Shown piece after piece: positions 42,575 through 53,810 of a DNA stretch of 64,000 bases; positions within the stretch are counted from its first letter, which is position 1, and the number at the start of each line of letters is the position of its first letter. The position numbers were made by a program, and so were the translations under genes. The DNA lies in NCBI RefSeq assembly GCF_036116635.1, contig NZ_CP107995.1, forward strand, positions 10,483,577-10,547,576, in the 5' to 3' direction. The notes beneath the pieces were generated by a model. The model was not told where the DNA came from. It was given only the letters and a program-made list of their open reading frames with translations, and made no database searches. This stretch comes from Amycolatopsis sp. NBC_00345. GTDB lineage: Bacteria > Actinomycetota > Actinomycetes > Mycobacteriales > Pseudonocardiaceae.

Positions 42575-44165
42575 GCACCGGGGTGCTCTGGCCGAACACG
42601 ATCAGGCACATCACCAGCAGCAGGCCCACGCTCCACGGCAGCACCTTCCGCAGCAGCTTGCCCTCCTCGCCGGGCAGGTTCGCCGCCACGCAGGCGATGG
42701 TGAGGTTCTGCGGCGAGATCATCTTGCCCAGCACGCCGCCGGAGCTGTTCGCCGCCGCCAGCAGGTCGGCGGGCAGCCCGGTCTGGTGCGCGGCCGTCAC
42801 CTGAAGGGCGCCGAACAGCGCGTTGGCCGACGTGTCCGAGCCGGAGACGGCGACCCCGAACCAGCCGAGCACCGGCGAAAGGAACGCCAGCCCGGCGCCC
42901 GCCGCCGCGATGAACGTGCCGATGGTGGTGGTCTGCCCGGACAGGTTCATCACGTACGCCAGCGCGAGCACCCCCGTCACCGTGAGGATCGCGAAGCGCA
43001 GCTCCTTCACTGTCGCCAGCCACTCCGCGCCGGCGCCGCTCGCCGTGACCTTCAGTGCGATCACCGTGATGACCCCGGCCAGCAGCACGAGCGTGCCGCC
43101 GGTGTTGAGGAACGGCAGCGAGAAACTGTTGCCGGACACGGCCTTCCCGTCGGGGCTGTGCACGTCGAGGCCGGCCCAGTGGAACTTCCAGGTGGCCCGG
43201 TCGAGCAGGCTCTTCACCGGCGGCACCTGCGCGAGCGAGAAGACCACGATGATCAGCGCGTACGGCAGGTAGGCGCGGACGACCTCGCCGCGCTCGTCCG
43301 GCCGGTCGAGCGTCTCGGTCCGGGTGCCGGTGAGCACCTGCGCTCGGACCTCTTCGGGCACCGCGCGCCGGGTCATCGGCAGCGCGACCAGCGCCGCGGC
43401 CCCGGCGAGCGCGGCGCCGATGTCGGCCAGCTGCGGCGAAACGAAGTTGGACGCGAGGAACTGCACCAGCCCGAACGCGATCCCGCAGACCAGCGCCGGC
43501 ACCCACGTCTCACGCAGGCCGCGGCGGCCGTCGACGATGATCACCAGCAGCAGCGGCACGAACAGCGCGAGCAACGGCGTCTGCCGCCCGACGATCGACG
43601 ACACCTGCTCCAGCGGCAGCCCGGTGACCTGCGCGAGCGTCACCACCGGGGTGCCCATCGCGCCGAACGCCACCGGCGCGGTGTTCGCCACCAGCGCGAC
43701 CACCGCCGCCTTGGCCGGGCCGAAGCCCACGGCCACGAGCATCACCGCGCTGATCGCCACCGGCGCGCCGAACCCGGCCAGCGCCTCCATCAGCGCCCCG
43801 AAGCAGAACGCGATGATCAGCGCCTGGATCCGCGGATCGTCGGAGACTCGGCCGAACGAGCGGCGCAGCACGTCGAAGTGGCCCGTGCGCACGGTGACCC
43901 GGTAGACCCACAGCGCGTTGACCACGATCCACAGAATGGGGAACAGTCCGAAGGCGGCGCCCTGCAGCGCGCCGGAGATCGCCTGGCCCACGGGCATGCC
44001 GAACACCACGGTGGCCACGACCAGCGCGACCACCAGGCCGATCAGCGCGGCGTGGTGCGCCTTGGCCCGGACCACGCCGAGCAGCACCAGCACCACGGCC
44101 AGCGGGATGATCGCGACCAGCGCGGAGACGGCGAGGGAACCGGCCAGCGGGGTGGGCTCCTGCAC
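42555..44165 (-). CDS. lldP: L-lactate permease (LctP/LldP family)
   Basis: About 536 residues with 12 or more transmembrane helices. Typical family segments are CFGALMEALAGFGAPVAISA, ANTAPVAFGAMGTPVVTLA and, near the C-terminus, AANSSGGVLGKMISPQNLTI. The protein imports lactate (or glycolate) with protons. It is downstream of the lldD gene on the same strand, a classical uptake-and-oxidation pair. The true start is uncertain: I use GTG 44165; TTG at 44171 has GGAGG 5 bases upstream, and an ATG at 44231 would add an unlikely Cys-rich leader. The 3' end overlaps pnuC. Confidence 0.92.
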   Translation of the reverse strand: MQEPTPLAGSLAVSALVAIIPLAVVLVLLGVVRAKAHHAALIGLVVALVVATVVFGMPVGQAISGALQGAAFGLFPILWIVVNALWVYRVTVRTGHFDVLRRSFGRVSDDPRIQALIIAFCFGALMEALAGFGAPVAISAVMLVAVGFGPAKAAVVALVANTAPVAFGAMGTPVVTLAQVTGLPLEQVSSIVGRQTPLLALFVPLLLVIIVDGRRGLRETWVPALVCGIAFGLVQFLASNFVSPQLADIGAALAGAAALVALPMTRRAVPEEVRAQVLTGTRTETLDRPDERGEVVRAYLPYALIIVVFSLAQVPPVKSLLDRATWKFHWAGLDVHSPDGKAVSGNSFSLPFLNTGGTLVLLAGVITVIALKVTASGAGAEWLATVKELRFAILTVTGVLALAYVMNLSGQTTTIGTFIAAAGAGLAFLSPVLGWFGVAVSGSDTSANALFGALQVTAAHQTGLPADLLAAANSSGGVLGKMISPQNLTIACVAANLPGEEGKLLRKVLPWSVGLLLVMCLIVFGQSTPVLSWMLP

Positions 44166-44315
44166 GAACAAGCCGACCTCCGGGGGACCGATGCTTCCGC
44201 ATCGCGGCCCACACATCTCAAAGAAGGGCATTTCACGAGGTGGCTGAGATACTGGTCACAACCCCACACTCCGGTCAACCCGTGTCGCACGACCGGCCCA
44301 GTCCGCCCGGAACGC

Positions 44316-44392
44316 CCCAATGTGGCGTTCGGTGCGTCCAACGCACCCAATGTGGCGTTCGGTGCGTTGAACGCAACCAACGCCACATTGGG
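44316..44392. repeat. 30-bp direct repeat with a following inverted copy (palindromic element)
   Basis: CCCAATGTGGCGTTCGGTGC starts at 44316 and again at 44346; the two 30-base units agree at 28 positions. A 14-base exact inverse, AACGCCACATTGGG, occupies 44379-44392 and pairs with the second copy. On the minus strand it follows the lldD stop by 16 bases and could terminate that transcript before lldP. It looks like a small dispersed element rather than a simple terminator. Confidence 0.7.
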
Positions 44393-44408
44393 GCGCTTCG
44401 AACAGGGG

Positions 44409-45620
44409 TCAGCGCAGGGTCGCGTGCGAGGGCCGGAGGTCTTCGATCCGCCGGACGCCCAGCAGCTGCATGGTCCGGACCATCTCGGTGCGCAGGATGT
44501 CGACGCACCGCTGCACCCCGCGCTCGCCGCCGGCCATCAGGCCGTACAGGAACGCGCGGCCGATCAGCACGGCGTCCGCGCCGCGGGCGAGCGCGGCCAC
44601 GATGTCGCCGCCGGAGAGGATGCCGGTGTCGATCCACACCTCGGCGCTGCCCTGCAGCTCGTCGAGCACGGCGGGCAGCAGCTCGATCGGCGTCGGCGCG
44701 CGGTCGAGCTGGCGGCCGCCGTGGTTGGACAGCACCACGCCGTCGGCCCCGTGTTTCACCATGTCACGGGCGTCGTCGACGTTCTGGACGCCCTTGATCA
44801 CCAGCTTGCCCGGCCAGGTGCGGCGCACCCAGTCGAGGTCGTCGAAGTCGAGCGTCGGGTCGAACAGCTTGTCCAGCAGCTCGGCCACGGTGCCGCCGAA
44901 ATGGTTGAGAGAGGCGAAGGTCAGCGGTTCGGTGGTGAGCAGGTTGATCCACCACGCGGGGTGCATCGCGCCGTTGGCGAACGTCTTGAGTGTGAGCGCG
45001 GGCGGGATGGTCAGCCCGTTGCGGACGTCGCGCAGGCGGGCGCCGGCGACCGGGGTGTCGACGGTCAGCAGCAGGGTGTCGTAGCCGTTCTCCCACGCCC
45101 GATTCATCAGATCTTCGCCGGCGCCGTGGTCGTTCCAGACGTAGAGCTGGAACCACCGGCGCGCGCCCGGCGCGGCCTCGGCGAGGTCCTCGATCGAGGT
45201 GGTGCCCATCGTGGACAGGCCGATCGGGAGGCCGTTGCGCTCGGCCACCCGCCCCACCGCGCGCTCGCCCTCGTGCTGCATCATCCGGGTGAACCCGGTG
45301 GGCGCGAACGCGAACGGCAGCTCCGAGCGCCGGCCGAGGATCTCCTTGCTGGTGTCCACATCGGACACGCCCCGCAGCACGTTGGGGTGGAACTCCACGC
45401 GCCGGTAGGCCTGACGGGCGCGGCGGAGGCTGTCCTCCAGCTCCGCGGCGCCGTCGGTGTAGTCGAACGCGGCGCGCGGGGTGCGCTTGCGCGCGATCAT
45501 CCGCAGGTCGGCGATCGTGTGCGCGCCGGCCAGCCGCCGGTCGGTCGGGTTGAGCACGACCGGCTTCGGCCGCAGGATCTGCTTCAGTTCGCTCGGCCGC
45601 GGCAGGCGACGCTGGGTCAC
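44409..45620 (-). CDS. lldD: FMN-dependent L-lactate dehydrogenase
   Basis: A 403-residue alpha-hydroxyacid oxidising flavoprotein. It shows FAFAPTGFTRMMQHEGERAV, LSTMGTTSIEDLAEAAPG, the FMN-binding lysine in KLVIKGVQNVDDA and the catalytic His and Arg in VLSNHGGRQLDRAPT, then DTGILSGGDIVAALARGAD. It oxidises L-lactate to pyruvate, passing electrons to quinone or another acceptor. The adjacent lactate permease supports lactate as substrate. Similar enzymes (LldD1 in mycobacteria) belong to the mycofactocin group, but no mycofactocin genes are here. The pyruvate formed would feed the pyruvate dehydrogenase E1 encoded next. Confidence 0.92.
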   Translation of the reverse strand: MTQRRLPRPSELKQILRPKPVVLNPTDRRLAGAHTIADLRMIARKRTPRAAFDYTDGAAELEDSLRRARQAYRRVEFHPNVLRGVSDVDTSKEILGRRSELPFAFAPTGFTRMMQHEGERAVGRVAERNGLPIGLSTMGTTSIEDLAEAAPGARRWFQLYVWNDHGAGEDLMNRAWENGYDTLLLTVDTPVAGARLRDVRNGLTIPPALTLKTFANGAMHPAWWINLLTTEPLTFASLNHFGGTVAELLDKLFDPTLDFDDLDWVRRTWPGKLVIKGVQNVDDARDMVKHGADGVVLSNHGGRQLDRAPTPIELLPAVLDELQGSAEVWIDTGILSGGDIVAALARGADAVLIGRAFLYGLMAGGERGVQRCVDILRTEMVRTMQLLGVRRIEDLRPSHATLR

Positions 45621-45711
45621 GCTCGATCACCCTTCCTCAGACATCCGGAATACATCCGACCTCTACCCTAGACGGCCGGGTGGGAAGTCGGCACGCCCCT
45701 GCAGACGAAGA

Positions 45712-45744
45712 GACCCTCCGGGACATTGTGCGTCCGGGAGGGTC
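45712..45744 (-). terminator. Terminator of aceE
   Basis: A 13-base arm GACCCTCCGGGAC and its near-inverse GTCCGGGAGGGTC (one mismatch) flank a 7-base loop, 27 bases after the aceE stop on the minus strand. A TCTCTTCG run follows in the transcription direction. Confidence 0.75.
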
Positions 45745-45771
45745 CCTTGCGACCAGGCGATGACTACGCGG

Positions 45772-48567
<2,796 letters not shown>

Positions 48568-48986
48568 GGGGTCTCCTTGTAGCTGGTTGTGCTCTTGGGC
48601 GGGAGTGTTCGCCTCTACCCATCGTCGCCCCCGGCTCGCCTCCCGTCACCACTACTGGGCGGTAACAAAGGTCGACCCGGACGCGCCACTCCCCGCGTGC
48701 GGTGTAACGCGCGCGCGTTTTTCTCCTCCAGCCTAGGGGAGAGGTTTCCGGGACCCACCGGAGCGGTCGTGGGACACTAGTCGCGGACACCCGTCCTGGA
48801 GTCGCGTTGCGGCCCCGGGGGCCCCTACGCTGCGACACGAGTTGTCAAAGATCCGGTGTGGACGGTTGCGCGCAGCGCCGCGCCAGTGTTCGCTATGACA
48901 ACCGTGTACCCCGAGTGTGGCGGTCCGTCCCGGTCCGAAGGGCCGAAGGAACGCCACGCTCCGTCGTAGTTGGAGGAGTGGAAGCA
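48568..48986. other. Divergent promoter region between aceE and the DUF3052 gene
   Basis: These 419 bases contain the aceE leader on the minus strand and the DUF3052 promoter on the plus strand. The composition is less coding-like. The central part holds GGTAACAAAGGTCGACC. I found no gene and no confident operator. Confidence 0.5.
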
Positions 48987-49421
48987 GTGGTCGCCGCGGG
49001 AGACGCCGGCAGTGCCAGCGTCGCCGAGAGGCTTGGCATCAAGCCGGACATGGTGGTCCAGGAGATCGGCTGGGACGAGGACGTCGATGAAGACGTTCGC
49101 GCGGCGATCGAAGAGGAGATCGGTGGTGAGCTCCTGGACGAGGACGCCGACGACGTCGTCGAGGTCGTGCTGCTCTGGTGGCGCGAAGACGACGGCGACC
49201 TGGGCGACACCCTCATCGAGGTCAGGACCCCGCTGGACGAGAACGGCGTGATCTGGGTGCTGACCCCGAAGACGGGTCAGCCAGGGCACGTCGAACCGAG
49301 CGAGATCGCCGAAGCCGTGCCGCAGGTCGGCCTGGCGCAGACCGCCAACATCAGCGTGAGCGCCGACTGGGTCGGCACGAGGCTGGTGTCGCCGAAGTCC
49401 TCGAAGGCCAAACAGCGCTGA
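48987..49421 (+). CDS. DUF3052 domain protein
   Basis: About 144 residues, highly acidic. The family core is ASVAERLGIKPDMVVQEIGW, followed by DEDVRAAIEEEIGGELLDED and VLLWWREDDGDLGDTL, then NISVSADWVGTRLV near the C-terminus. DUF3052 is an actinobacterial family with no established function, commonly found beside aceE, as here. I chose the GTG at 48987 because GGAGGA lies about 9 bases upstream; the GTG three codons earlier is too close to it. Its position suggests a role linked to the pyruvate dehydrogenase complex, which is inference. Confidence 0.88.
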   Translation: MVAAGDAGSASVAERLGIKPDMVVQEIGWDEDVDEDVRAAIEEEIGGELLDEDADDVVEVVLLWWREDDGDLGDTLIEVRTPLDENGVIWVLTPKTGQPGHVEPSEIAEAVPQVGLAQTANISVSADWVGTRLVSPKSSKAKQR

Positions 49422-49494
49422 GCCCGGGCCTGCGCCGCTGACACGATAGGGTTGTCGGCGCAGGCACGTGTTCGCTCCGGAGAGGAATCGCCGC

Positions 49495-49956
49495 ATGGCC
49501 GTCGAGGTCGGCTCACCAGCCCCTGACTTCACGCTCAATGACTACAACAAGCAGCCCGTCACCTTGTCGTCCTTCAAGGGCGAAAAGCCGGTGCTGCTGG
49601 TGTTCTTCCCGTTCGCTTTCAGCGGGGTCTGCACCGGGGAGCTCTGCCAGCTTCGTGACGAGTTCTCGGACTACGACACCAAGGGCGTGCAGGTCCTCGG
49701 CGTCTCGTGTGACGCGGTCTTCTCGCTGAAGGTCTGGGCCGAGCAGGAGAACTACCAGTTCCCGCTGCTCTCGGACTTCTGGCCGCACGGCGAGGTGGCG
49801 CAGTCCTACGGCGTCTTCAACGACAAGGCCGGCCTCGCGCTGCGTGGCACCTTCCTGATCGACACCGACGGTGTGGTGCGCTTCGCGGAGGTCAACCAGC
49901 CCGGCGAGGCCCGTGACCAGCAGGCCTGGAAGAAGGCCGTGGCCGAACTGGCCTGA
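49495..49956 (+). CDS. ahpE: One-Cys peroxiredoxin, AhpE type
   Basis: A 153-residue thiol peroxidase. Peroxidatic Cys46 lies in FPFAFSGVCTGELCQLRD, with the Thr and Arg that activate it; a second cysteine follows four residues later in the same helix and another is in VLGVSCDAVF. This resembles M. tuberculosis AhpE, which reduces peroxides and peroxynitrite and is recycled by mycoredoxin or mycothiol. The ATG at 49495 has AGAGGA 8 bases upstream; nine codons earlier is a less likely start. It lies 73 bases after the DUF3052 gene and may share its transcript. Confidence 0.93.
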   Translation: MAVEVGSPAPDFTLNDYNKQPVTLSSFKGEKPVLLVFFPFAFSGVCTGELCQLRDEFSDYDTKGVQVLGVSCDAVFSLKVWAEQENYQFPLLSDFWPHGEVAQSYGVFNDKAGLALRGTFLIDTDGVVRFAEVNQPGEARDQQAWKKAVAELA

Positions 49957-50014
49957 CGATCTTCCCGGCGACGCCCGCGGCCTGGTTCGTTACGGGCCGC
50001 GGGCGTCGTCACAG

Positions 50015-50086
50015 GGGCGCATAGCTCAGCGGAAGAGCACTCGGTTTACACCCGAGCGGTCGCAGGTTCGAACCCTGCTGCGCCCA
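50015..50086 (+). tRNA. tRNA-Val (anticodon TAC)
   Basis: A 72-base cloverleaf. Acceptor GGGCGCA pairs with TGCGCCC; D-arm GCTC-AGCGGAA-GAGC; anticodon stem CTCGG/CCGAG around loop TTTACAC with anticodon TAC, reading GTA codons; T-arm GCAGG-TTCGAAC-CCTGC; discriminator A. CCA is not fully encoded. GTA is a rare codon in this genome type. A strong hairpin at 50117 follows as terminator. Confidence 0.96.
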
Positions 50087-50116
50087 CCGAAAGACGAGAT
50101 CCCACCGGAACGAGAT

Positions 50117-50156
50117 GAAGGCCTCCAGCCCGACCGTCGTCGGGGTGGAGGCCTTC
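50117..50156 (+). terminator. Terminator after tRNA-Val
   Basis: GAAGGCCTCCA (50117-50127) pairs with TGGAGGCCTTC (50146-50156), and the inner CCCGAC pairs with GTCGGG around a CGTC loop. It begins 30 bases after the tRNA end. Confidence 0.8.
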
Positions 50157-50313
50157 GTGCTGCTGACGCTTAGCTGTCCGGCGCCGGGTCTGCCCCCTCG
50201 ACAGGCCCGGCCACCGCGCAGCGCGCCGCGGGTAGCACTGTTGAGGAGACCGGCCGAGGGCCGCGAGATACATCTTTAGCTTGGTCCGAACGGGTGATCT
50301 TCGGAGTGGAAAA

Positions 50314-50871
50314 TTATTCGCCGCCGGAGCCCGTCCAGGCGTGCTCGGCCAGGCTCGGGTGCAGCGGGGCGGCCACGAGGCGGTTCGCGAACGTCGACAT
50401 CGTGTAAGTGCCGATGCCGAGCACCACTTCCAGCGCCTGCTGCGGTGTGTAACCCGCCGCGAGGAACGCGTCCAGGTCCGCCGGCGGCACGTCGCCCGTC
50501 GTCTCGAGCACTCTCAGGACGAAGGCGCGGAGGGCTTCCAAGCCGGGCGACGGCAGTACGGACGACGAGCGCAACGCCGTCACGACGTCGGCCGGCGCGC
50601 CCAGTTTCACCAGCTTCGCGGTGTGCATCGCCACGCAGAAGTGACACTCGTTGCGGGTCGCGATGGTGAGGATCAGCGTCTCGCGCTCCAGCGGCGCCAG
50701 CGTGGTCGTCTCGAAGAGCGCGCTGAGCTTCAGGAATCCGTTCAGCAGCTCCGGCGACGTCGCCAGGCGGGCGACGGCGGCGGGCACGTCGCCGAATTGG
50801 GCGGCGGTCGCCGCGAGGGCGCGGCGCGCGGACGGCGGGGCGGTGTCGACGGTGTGGCCGGGGAAGTGCAC
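50314..50871 (-). CDS. Carboxymuconolactone decarboxylase/AhpD-family protein
   Basis: A 185-residue AhpD-like fold protein. The redox motif is NECHFCVAMHTAKL (CxxC followed by His three residues on), as in alkylhydroperoxidase AhpD. The second half repeats the helical pattern with GYTPQQALEVVLGIGTYTM. Such proteins reduce peroxides or act as peroxiredoxin partners; some are decarboxylases. The GTG at 50871 has AAGGAG 7 bases upstream, and the longer frame would run into the MarR gene. It is divergent from the MarR regulator, with only 31 bases between the starts, so the MarR protein very likely controls it. Confidence 0.88.
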   Translation of the reverse strand: MHFPGHTVDTAPPSARRALAATAAQFGDVPAAVARLATSPELLNGFLKLSALFETTTLAPLERETLILTIATRNECHFCVAMHTAKLVKLGAPADVVTALRSSSVLPSPGLEALRAFVLRVLETTGDVPPADLDAFLAAGYTPQQALEVVLGIGTYTMSTFANRLVAAPLHPSLAEHAWTGSGGE

Positions 50872-50896
50872 GGGGGAGCTCCTTGCTCGTAAGATA

Positions 50897-50932
50897 GACA
50901 ACGTGGTTGACCAAAACGTAAACCAGGTTGTC
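50897..50932. promoter_or_regulatory. Inverted repeat overlapping the MarR start codon (probable operator)
   Basis: GACAACGTGGTT (50897-50908) and AACCAGGTTGTC (50921-50932) match as inverted repeats at 11 of 12 positions with a 12-base spacer. The left arm covers the MarR GTG start. A MarR dimer bound here would block its own gene and the divergent promoter. Confidence 0.6.
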
Positions 50933-51403
50933 GAATCTGGCAAGCGGGATACTCCCGGCTTCGAGCTGCCCTTGCTGCTGTTCGGCGGATTTCGCACGAT
51001 CGTCGACCGCCTGCACGCCGAGCTCGCGCGCCAGGGCCACCCCGGCGTCCGCCCCGCGCACGGCTTCGCCATGCAGGCGATCGGGCTGGACGGGGCCACG
51101 GCGTCGGAACTCGGACGGCGACTCGGCGTCTCCAAGCAGGCCGCGGGCAAGACCGTCGACCGCCTGGCCCAGCTCGGGTACGCCGAACGCGCCGACGATC
51201 CCGCCGACGCGCGGCGCAAGATCGTCCGCCTGACGCCACGGGGCCTCGACTCGCTTCGCCGCTCCGCCGCGATCTTCGACGAGCTGCGCGCGGAGTGGGT
51301 CCGCGCGCTCGGCGCCGAGCGCGTCCGCGCGATCGAAGCCGACCTGCGCGCCGTGGTGCCCGCCGACGGGTTCCGCGTCGACGTCGCGGGCTGGTTCGGC
51401 TGA
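50903..51403 (+). CDS. MarR-family transcriptional regulator
   Basis: A 166-residue winged-helix repressor. The recognition helix region is ATASELGRRLGVSKQAAGKT, the wing contains ERADDPADARRKIVRLTP with the conserved DxR, and helices at both ends form the dimer. MarR proteins often sense phenolic compounds or oxidants; with a peroxidase-like AhpD target, redox control is plausible but unproven. No strong Shine-Dalgarno precedes the GTG at 50903, and the inverted repeat overlaps it. Confidence 0.9.
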   Translation: MVDQNVNQVVESGKRDTPGFELPLLLFGGFRTIVDRLHAELARQGHPGVRPAHGFAMQAIGLDGATASELGRRLGVSKQAAGKTVDRLAQLGYAERADDPADARRKIVRLTPRGLDSLRRSAAIFDELRAEWVRALGAERVRAIEADLRAVVPADGFRVDVAGWFG

Positions 51404-51439
51404 GCTAGCGTGAGGCTTCAGGACGACGTGGAGGTGCGG

Positions 51440-52579
51440 GTGGACGCCGAGGACTTCGGACAGGTATTGGCCGCCGTGCGCGAGTTCGTGCGCAAGGAGG
51501 TCGTGCCCCGGGAGACCGAGATCGACGAGCGGGACGAGATCCCCGCCGAGATCCGGGAGAAGGCCGCCGGGCTCGGCCTGTTCGGCTGGGCGCTGCCGGA
51601 GGAGTACGGCGGGCTCGGGCTGGGCATGGCCGAGGACGTCCGGCTCGCGGTCGAGCTGGGCTACACGACCCCGGCGTTCCGCTCGTTGTTCGGCACCAAC
51701 AACGGCATCGCGGGCCAGGCGATCGTCGCCTACGGCACGCCGGACCAGCGCACCCGCTGGCTGCCGCGGCTCGCCGCCGGGCAGACGATCGCGTCGTTCG
51801 CGCTGACCGAGGCCGAGGCGGGCTCGGACCCGAGCGGGCTGACCAGCCGCGCCGTGCGTGACGGCGAGGTCTTCCGGCTCAACGGCGCCAAGCGCTTCAT
51901 CACCAACGCGCCGCTCGCTGAGCTGTTCGTGGTGTTCGCCCGCACCGAACCGGGCAGCACCGGCCGGCACGGGATCTCCGCACTGCTCGTGCCCGCCGGC
52001 TCGAAGGGCGTCACCGTCGGGCCGCACGACAAGAAGATGGGCCAGGCCGGCGCGTGGACCGCCGAGGTGTTCTTCGACGACGTCGAGGTGCCGGTGTCCG
52101 CGCTCGTCGGCGAGGAGGGCCAGGGCTACCGGATCGCGATGGCGTCACTGGCCCGCGGCCGGCTGCACATCGCCGCGCTGTGCGTCGGCATGGCGGAGCG
52201 GGCGCTGGGCGAGGCGGTCGACTACGCCCGCACCGCGCGTCAGGGCGGTCGGCCGATCGGCGAGTACCAGCTGGTGCAGGCCCTGCTGGCCGAGTCGCAC
52301 GCCGAGCTCGCCGCCGGGCGCGCGATGGTGCACGAGGCCGCCGCGGCGTACGACTCGGGCGAGGACCGGAAGCTCGGCCCGTCCTCGGCGAAGCTGTTCT
52401 GCACGGAGATGCTCGGCCGCGTCGCCGACCGCGCCGTGCAGGTGCACGGCGGGGCCGGCTACCTGCGCGGCGTCACGGTCGAGCGGATCTACCGCGACGC
52501 GCGGCTGTTCCGGATCTACGAAGGCACGAGCGAGATCCAGAAGCTCGTCATCGCCCGTCAGCTGCTCCGGGAGTCCTGA
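51440..52579 (+). CDS. Acyl-CoA dehydrogenase
   Basis: A 379-residue FAD enzyme of beta-oxidation or amino-acid catabolism. Family signatures are FALTEAEAGSDPSGLTSRA, the VQVHGGAGYLRGVTVER segment and the C-terminal YRDARLFRIYEGTSEIQ with the catalytic-type Glu. The GTG at 51440 has GGAGG 5 bases upstream and begins at the usual family N-terminus; a GTG at 51410 without a ribosome site is the alternative. The chain-length specificity is unknown. No electron-transfer flavoprotein or thiolase genes are near. The 3' end overlaps the convergent aminotransferase gene by 22 bases. Confidence 0.92.
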   Translation: MDAEDFGQVLAAVREFVRKEVVPRETEIDERDEIPAEIREKAAGLGLFGWALPEEYGGLGLGMAEDVRLAVELGYTTPAFRSLFGTNNGIAGQAIVAYGTPDQRTRWLPRLAAGQTIASFALTEAEAGSDPSGLTSRAVRDGEVFRLNGAKRFITNAPLAELFVVFARTEPGSTGRHGISALLVPAGSKGVTVGPHDKKMGQAGAWTAEVFFDDVEVPVSALVGEEGQGYRIAMASLARGRLHIAALCVGMAERALGEAVDYARTARQGGRPIGEYQLVQALLAESHAELAAGRAMVHEAAAAYDSGEDRKLGPSSAKLFCTEMLGRVADRAVQVHGGAGYLRGVTVERIYRDARLFRIYEGTSEIQKLVIARQLLRES

Positions 52580-53763
52580 GCCAGCCCGGTCACTTCGCGT
52601 ACGAGCCGGTCGATCTCGTCCTCGTTGTTGTAGTAGTGCACCGACGCGCGGACCAGGTCGGGCAGGCCACGGGCGGTGAAGTCGTACTGCGCGGACGTCG
52701 CGTGGGTGACGCTGGTGTTGATCTTCGCCGCCGTCAGCCGGGCCTTGACCTGCTCGGCCGGCATCCCGGCGAGGCTGAACGTGACCAGCCCGCACCGGCG
52801 CGTCCCCACGTCGTGCACCCGCACTCCGGGGATCTCGCCGAAACGTGACCGCATCGTGGCGGCCAGTGCGGCGACGCGCTCTTCGATCGCCGGCAGGCCC
52901 CACTCCAGCGCGTAGTCGACGGCGGCGCCGAGGCCGAGCACGGCGGCGAAGTCGCGCTCCCAGACCTCGAACCGCTTCGCCGTCGGGTCCACCACGTACT
53001 CCGTCGGCGACTCCCAGCTGGCGGAGTGCAGGTCGAGCATCGCCGGCTCCAGCCGGTCGCGCAGCCGCGGGTGCACGTAGAGGAAGCCGGTGCCACGGGG
53101 CCCGCGCAGGTACTTGCGGCCGGTGGCGCTCAGCGCGTCGCACCGGATGCGGGTGACGTCGAGGTCGATCTGCCCGGCCGACTGGCACGCGTCGAGCAGG
53201 AACGGGACGCCCGCGGCCGACGTCACCGCGCCGATCTCCTCGGCCGGGTTCACCAGCCCGCCCTGCGTCGGCACGTGGCTGACGGCGACGAGCTTCACGT
53301 CGTCGTCGATCCGGGCGCGCAGGTCGTCGACGTCGAGCTGGCCGCCGGCGTCGTCGGCCACCACCTCCACGCGGGCGCCGGTGCGACGCGCGATCTGCAG
53401 GAAAGCGATCGCGTTGCTCGCGTACTCGGCGCGCGAGGTCAGGATCCGGTCGCCGGGCTTGAACGGCAGCGCGTAGAACACCGCCTGCCACGAACGGGTC
53501 GCGTTGTCCGTCAGCGCGATGTCGTCGACGTCCGCGTTGAGCAGCCGCGCGACCGACGCGTACACCGCGTCCGTGCGCTCGGCCGCCGCGGCGGCGGCCT
53601 CGTAACCGCCGACCAGCGCCTCGTGACGCAGGTAATCGACCATCGTGTCGGTGACTCGCGCTGGCGGGAGCGCGGAGCCGGCGTTGTTGAAGTGGGCGAC
53701 GCCGGTGCAGCCGGGCGTCTCCGCTCGGGCGCGGGCGATGTCGTCGGGCTGGAAACTGACCAT
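52558..53763 (-). CDS. Class V aminotransferase (cysteine-desulfurase-like PLP enzyme)
   Basis: A 401-residue PLP enzyme. The cofactor lysine is in SATGRKYLRGPRGTGFLYV; the upstream FLLDACQSAGQIDLDV supplies the PLP-pairing Asp and Gln, and VSHVPTQGGLVNP is the family loop. An N-terminal HFNNAGSALPP is characteristic of the group that includes isopenicillin-N epimerase-like and EgtE-like enzymes. I see no active-site Cys loop of SufS or IscS, so a true desulfurase is less likely. Start at the ATG at 53763; the upstream ATG would overlap the GntR operator region. It is divergent from the GntR gene (47 bases between starts), a likely regulatory target. Confidence 0.87.
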   Translation of the reverse strand: MVSFQPDDIARARAETPGCTGVAHFNNAGSALPPARVTDTMVDYLRHEALVGGYEAAAAAAERTDAVYASVARLLNADVDDIALTDNATRSWQAVFYALPFKPGDRILTSRAEYASNAIAFLQIARRTGARVEVVADDAGGQLDVDDLRARIDDDVKLVAVSHVPTQGGLVNPAEEIGAVTSAAGVPFLLDACQSAGQIDLDVTRIRCDALSATGRKYLRGPRGTGFLYVHPRLRDRLEPAMLDLHSASWESPTEYVVDPTAKRFEVWERDFAAVLGLGAAVDYALEWGLPAIEERVAALAATMRSRFGEIPGVRVHDVGTRRCGLVTFSLAGMPAEQVKARLTAAKINTSVTHATSAQYDFTARGLPDLVRASVHYYNNEDEIDRLVREVTGLAQDSRSS

Positions 53764-53773
53764 GTCCAACTGA

Positions 53774-53802
53774 ATACAGTAACTTCTTTCTGTATGCAAT
53801 AC
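53774..53802. promoter_or_regulatory. Candidate GntR operator region
   Basis: Two overlapping inverted patterns lie between the divergent aminotransferase and GntR genes: ATACAG (53774) with CTGTAT (53790), spaced by 10 bases, and GTATGCAATAC (53792-53802), an 11-base GTAT-N3-ATAC palindrome of the size bound by FCD-type GntR regulators. The AT content is high for this genome. Confidence 0.5.
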
Positions 53803-53810
53803 TGAGTGAC

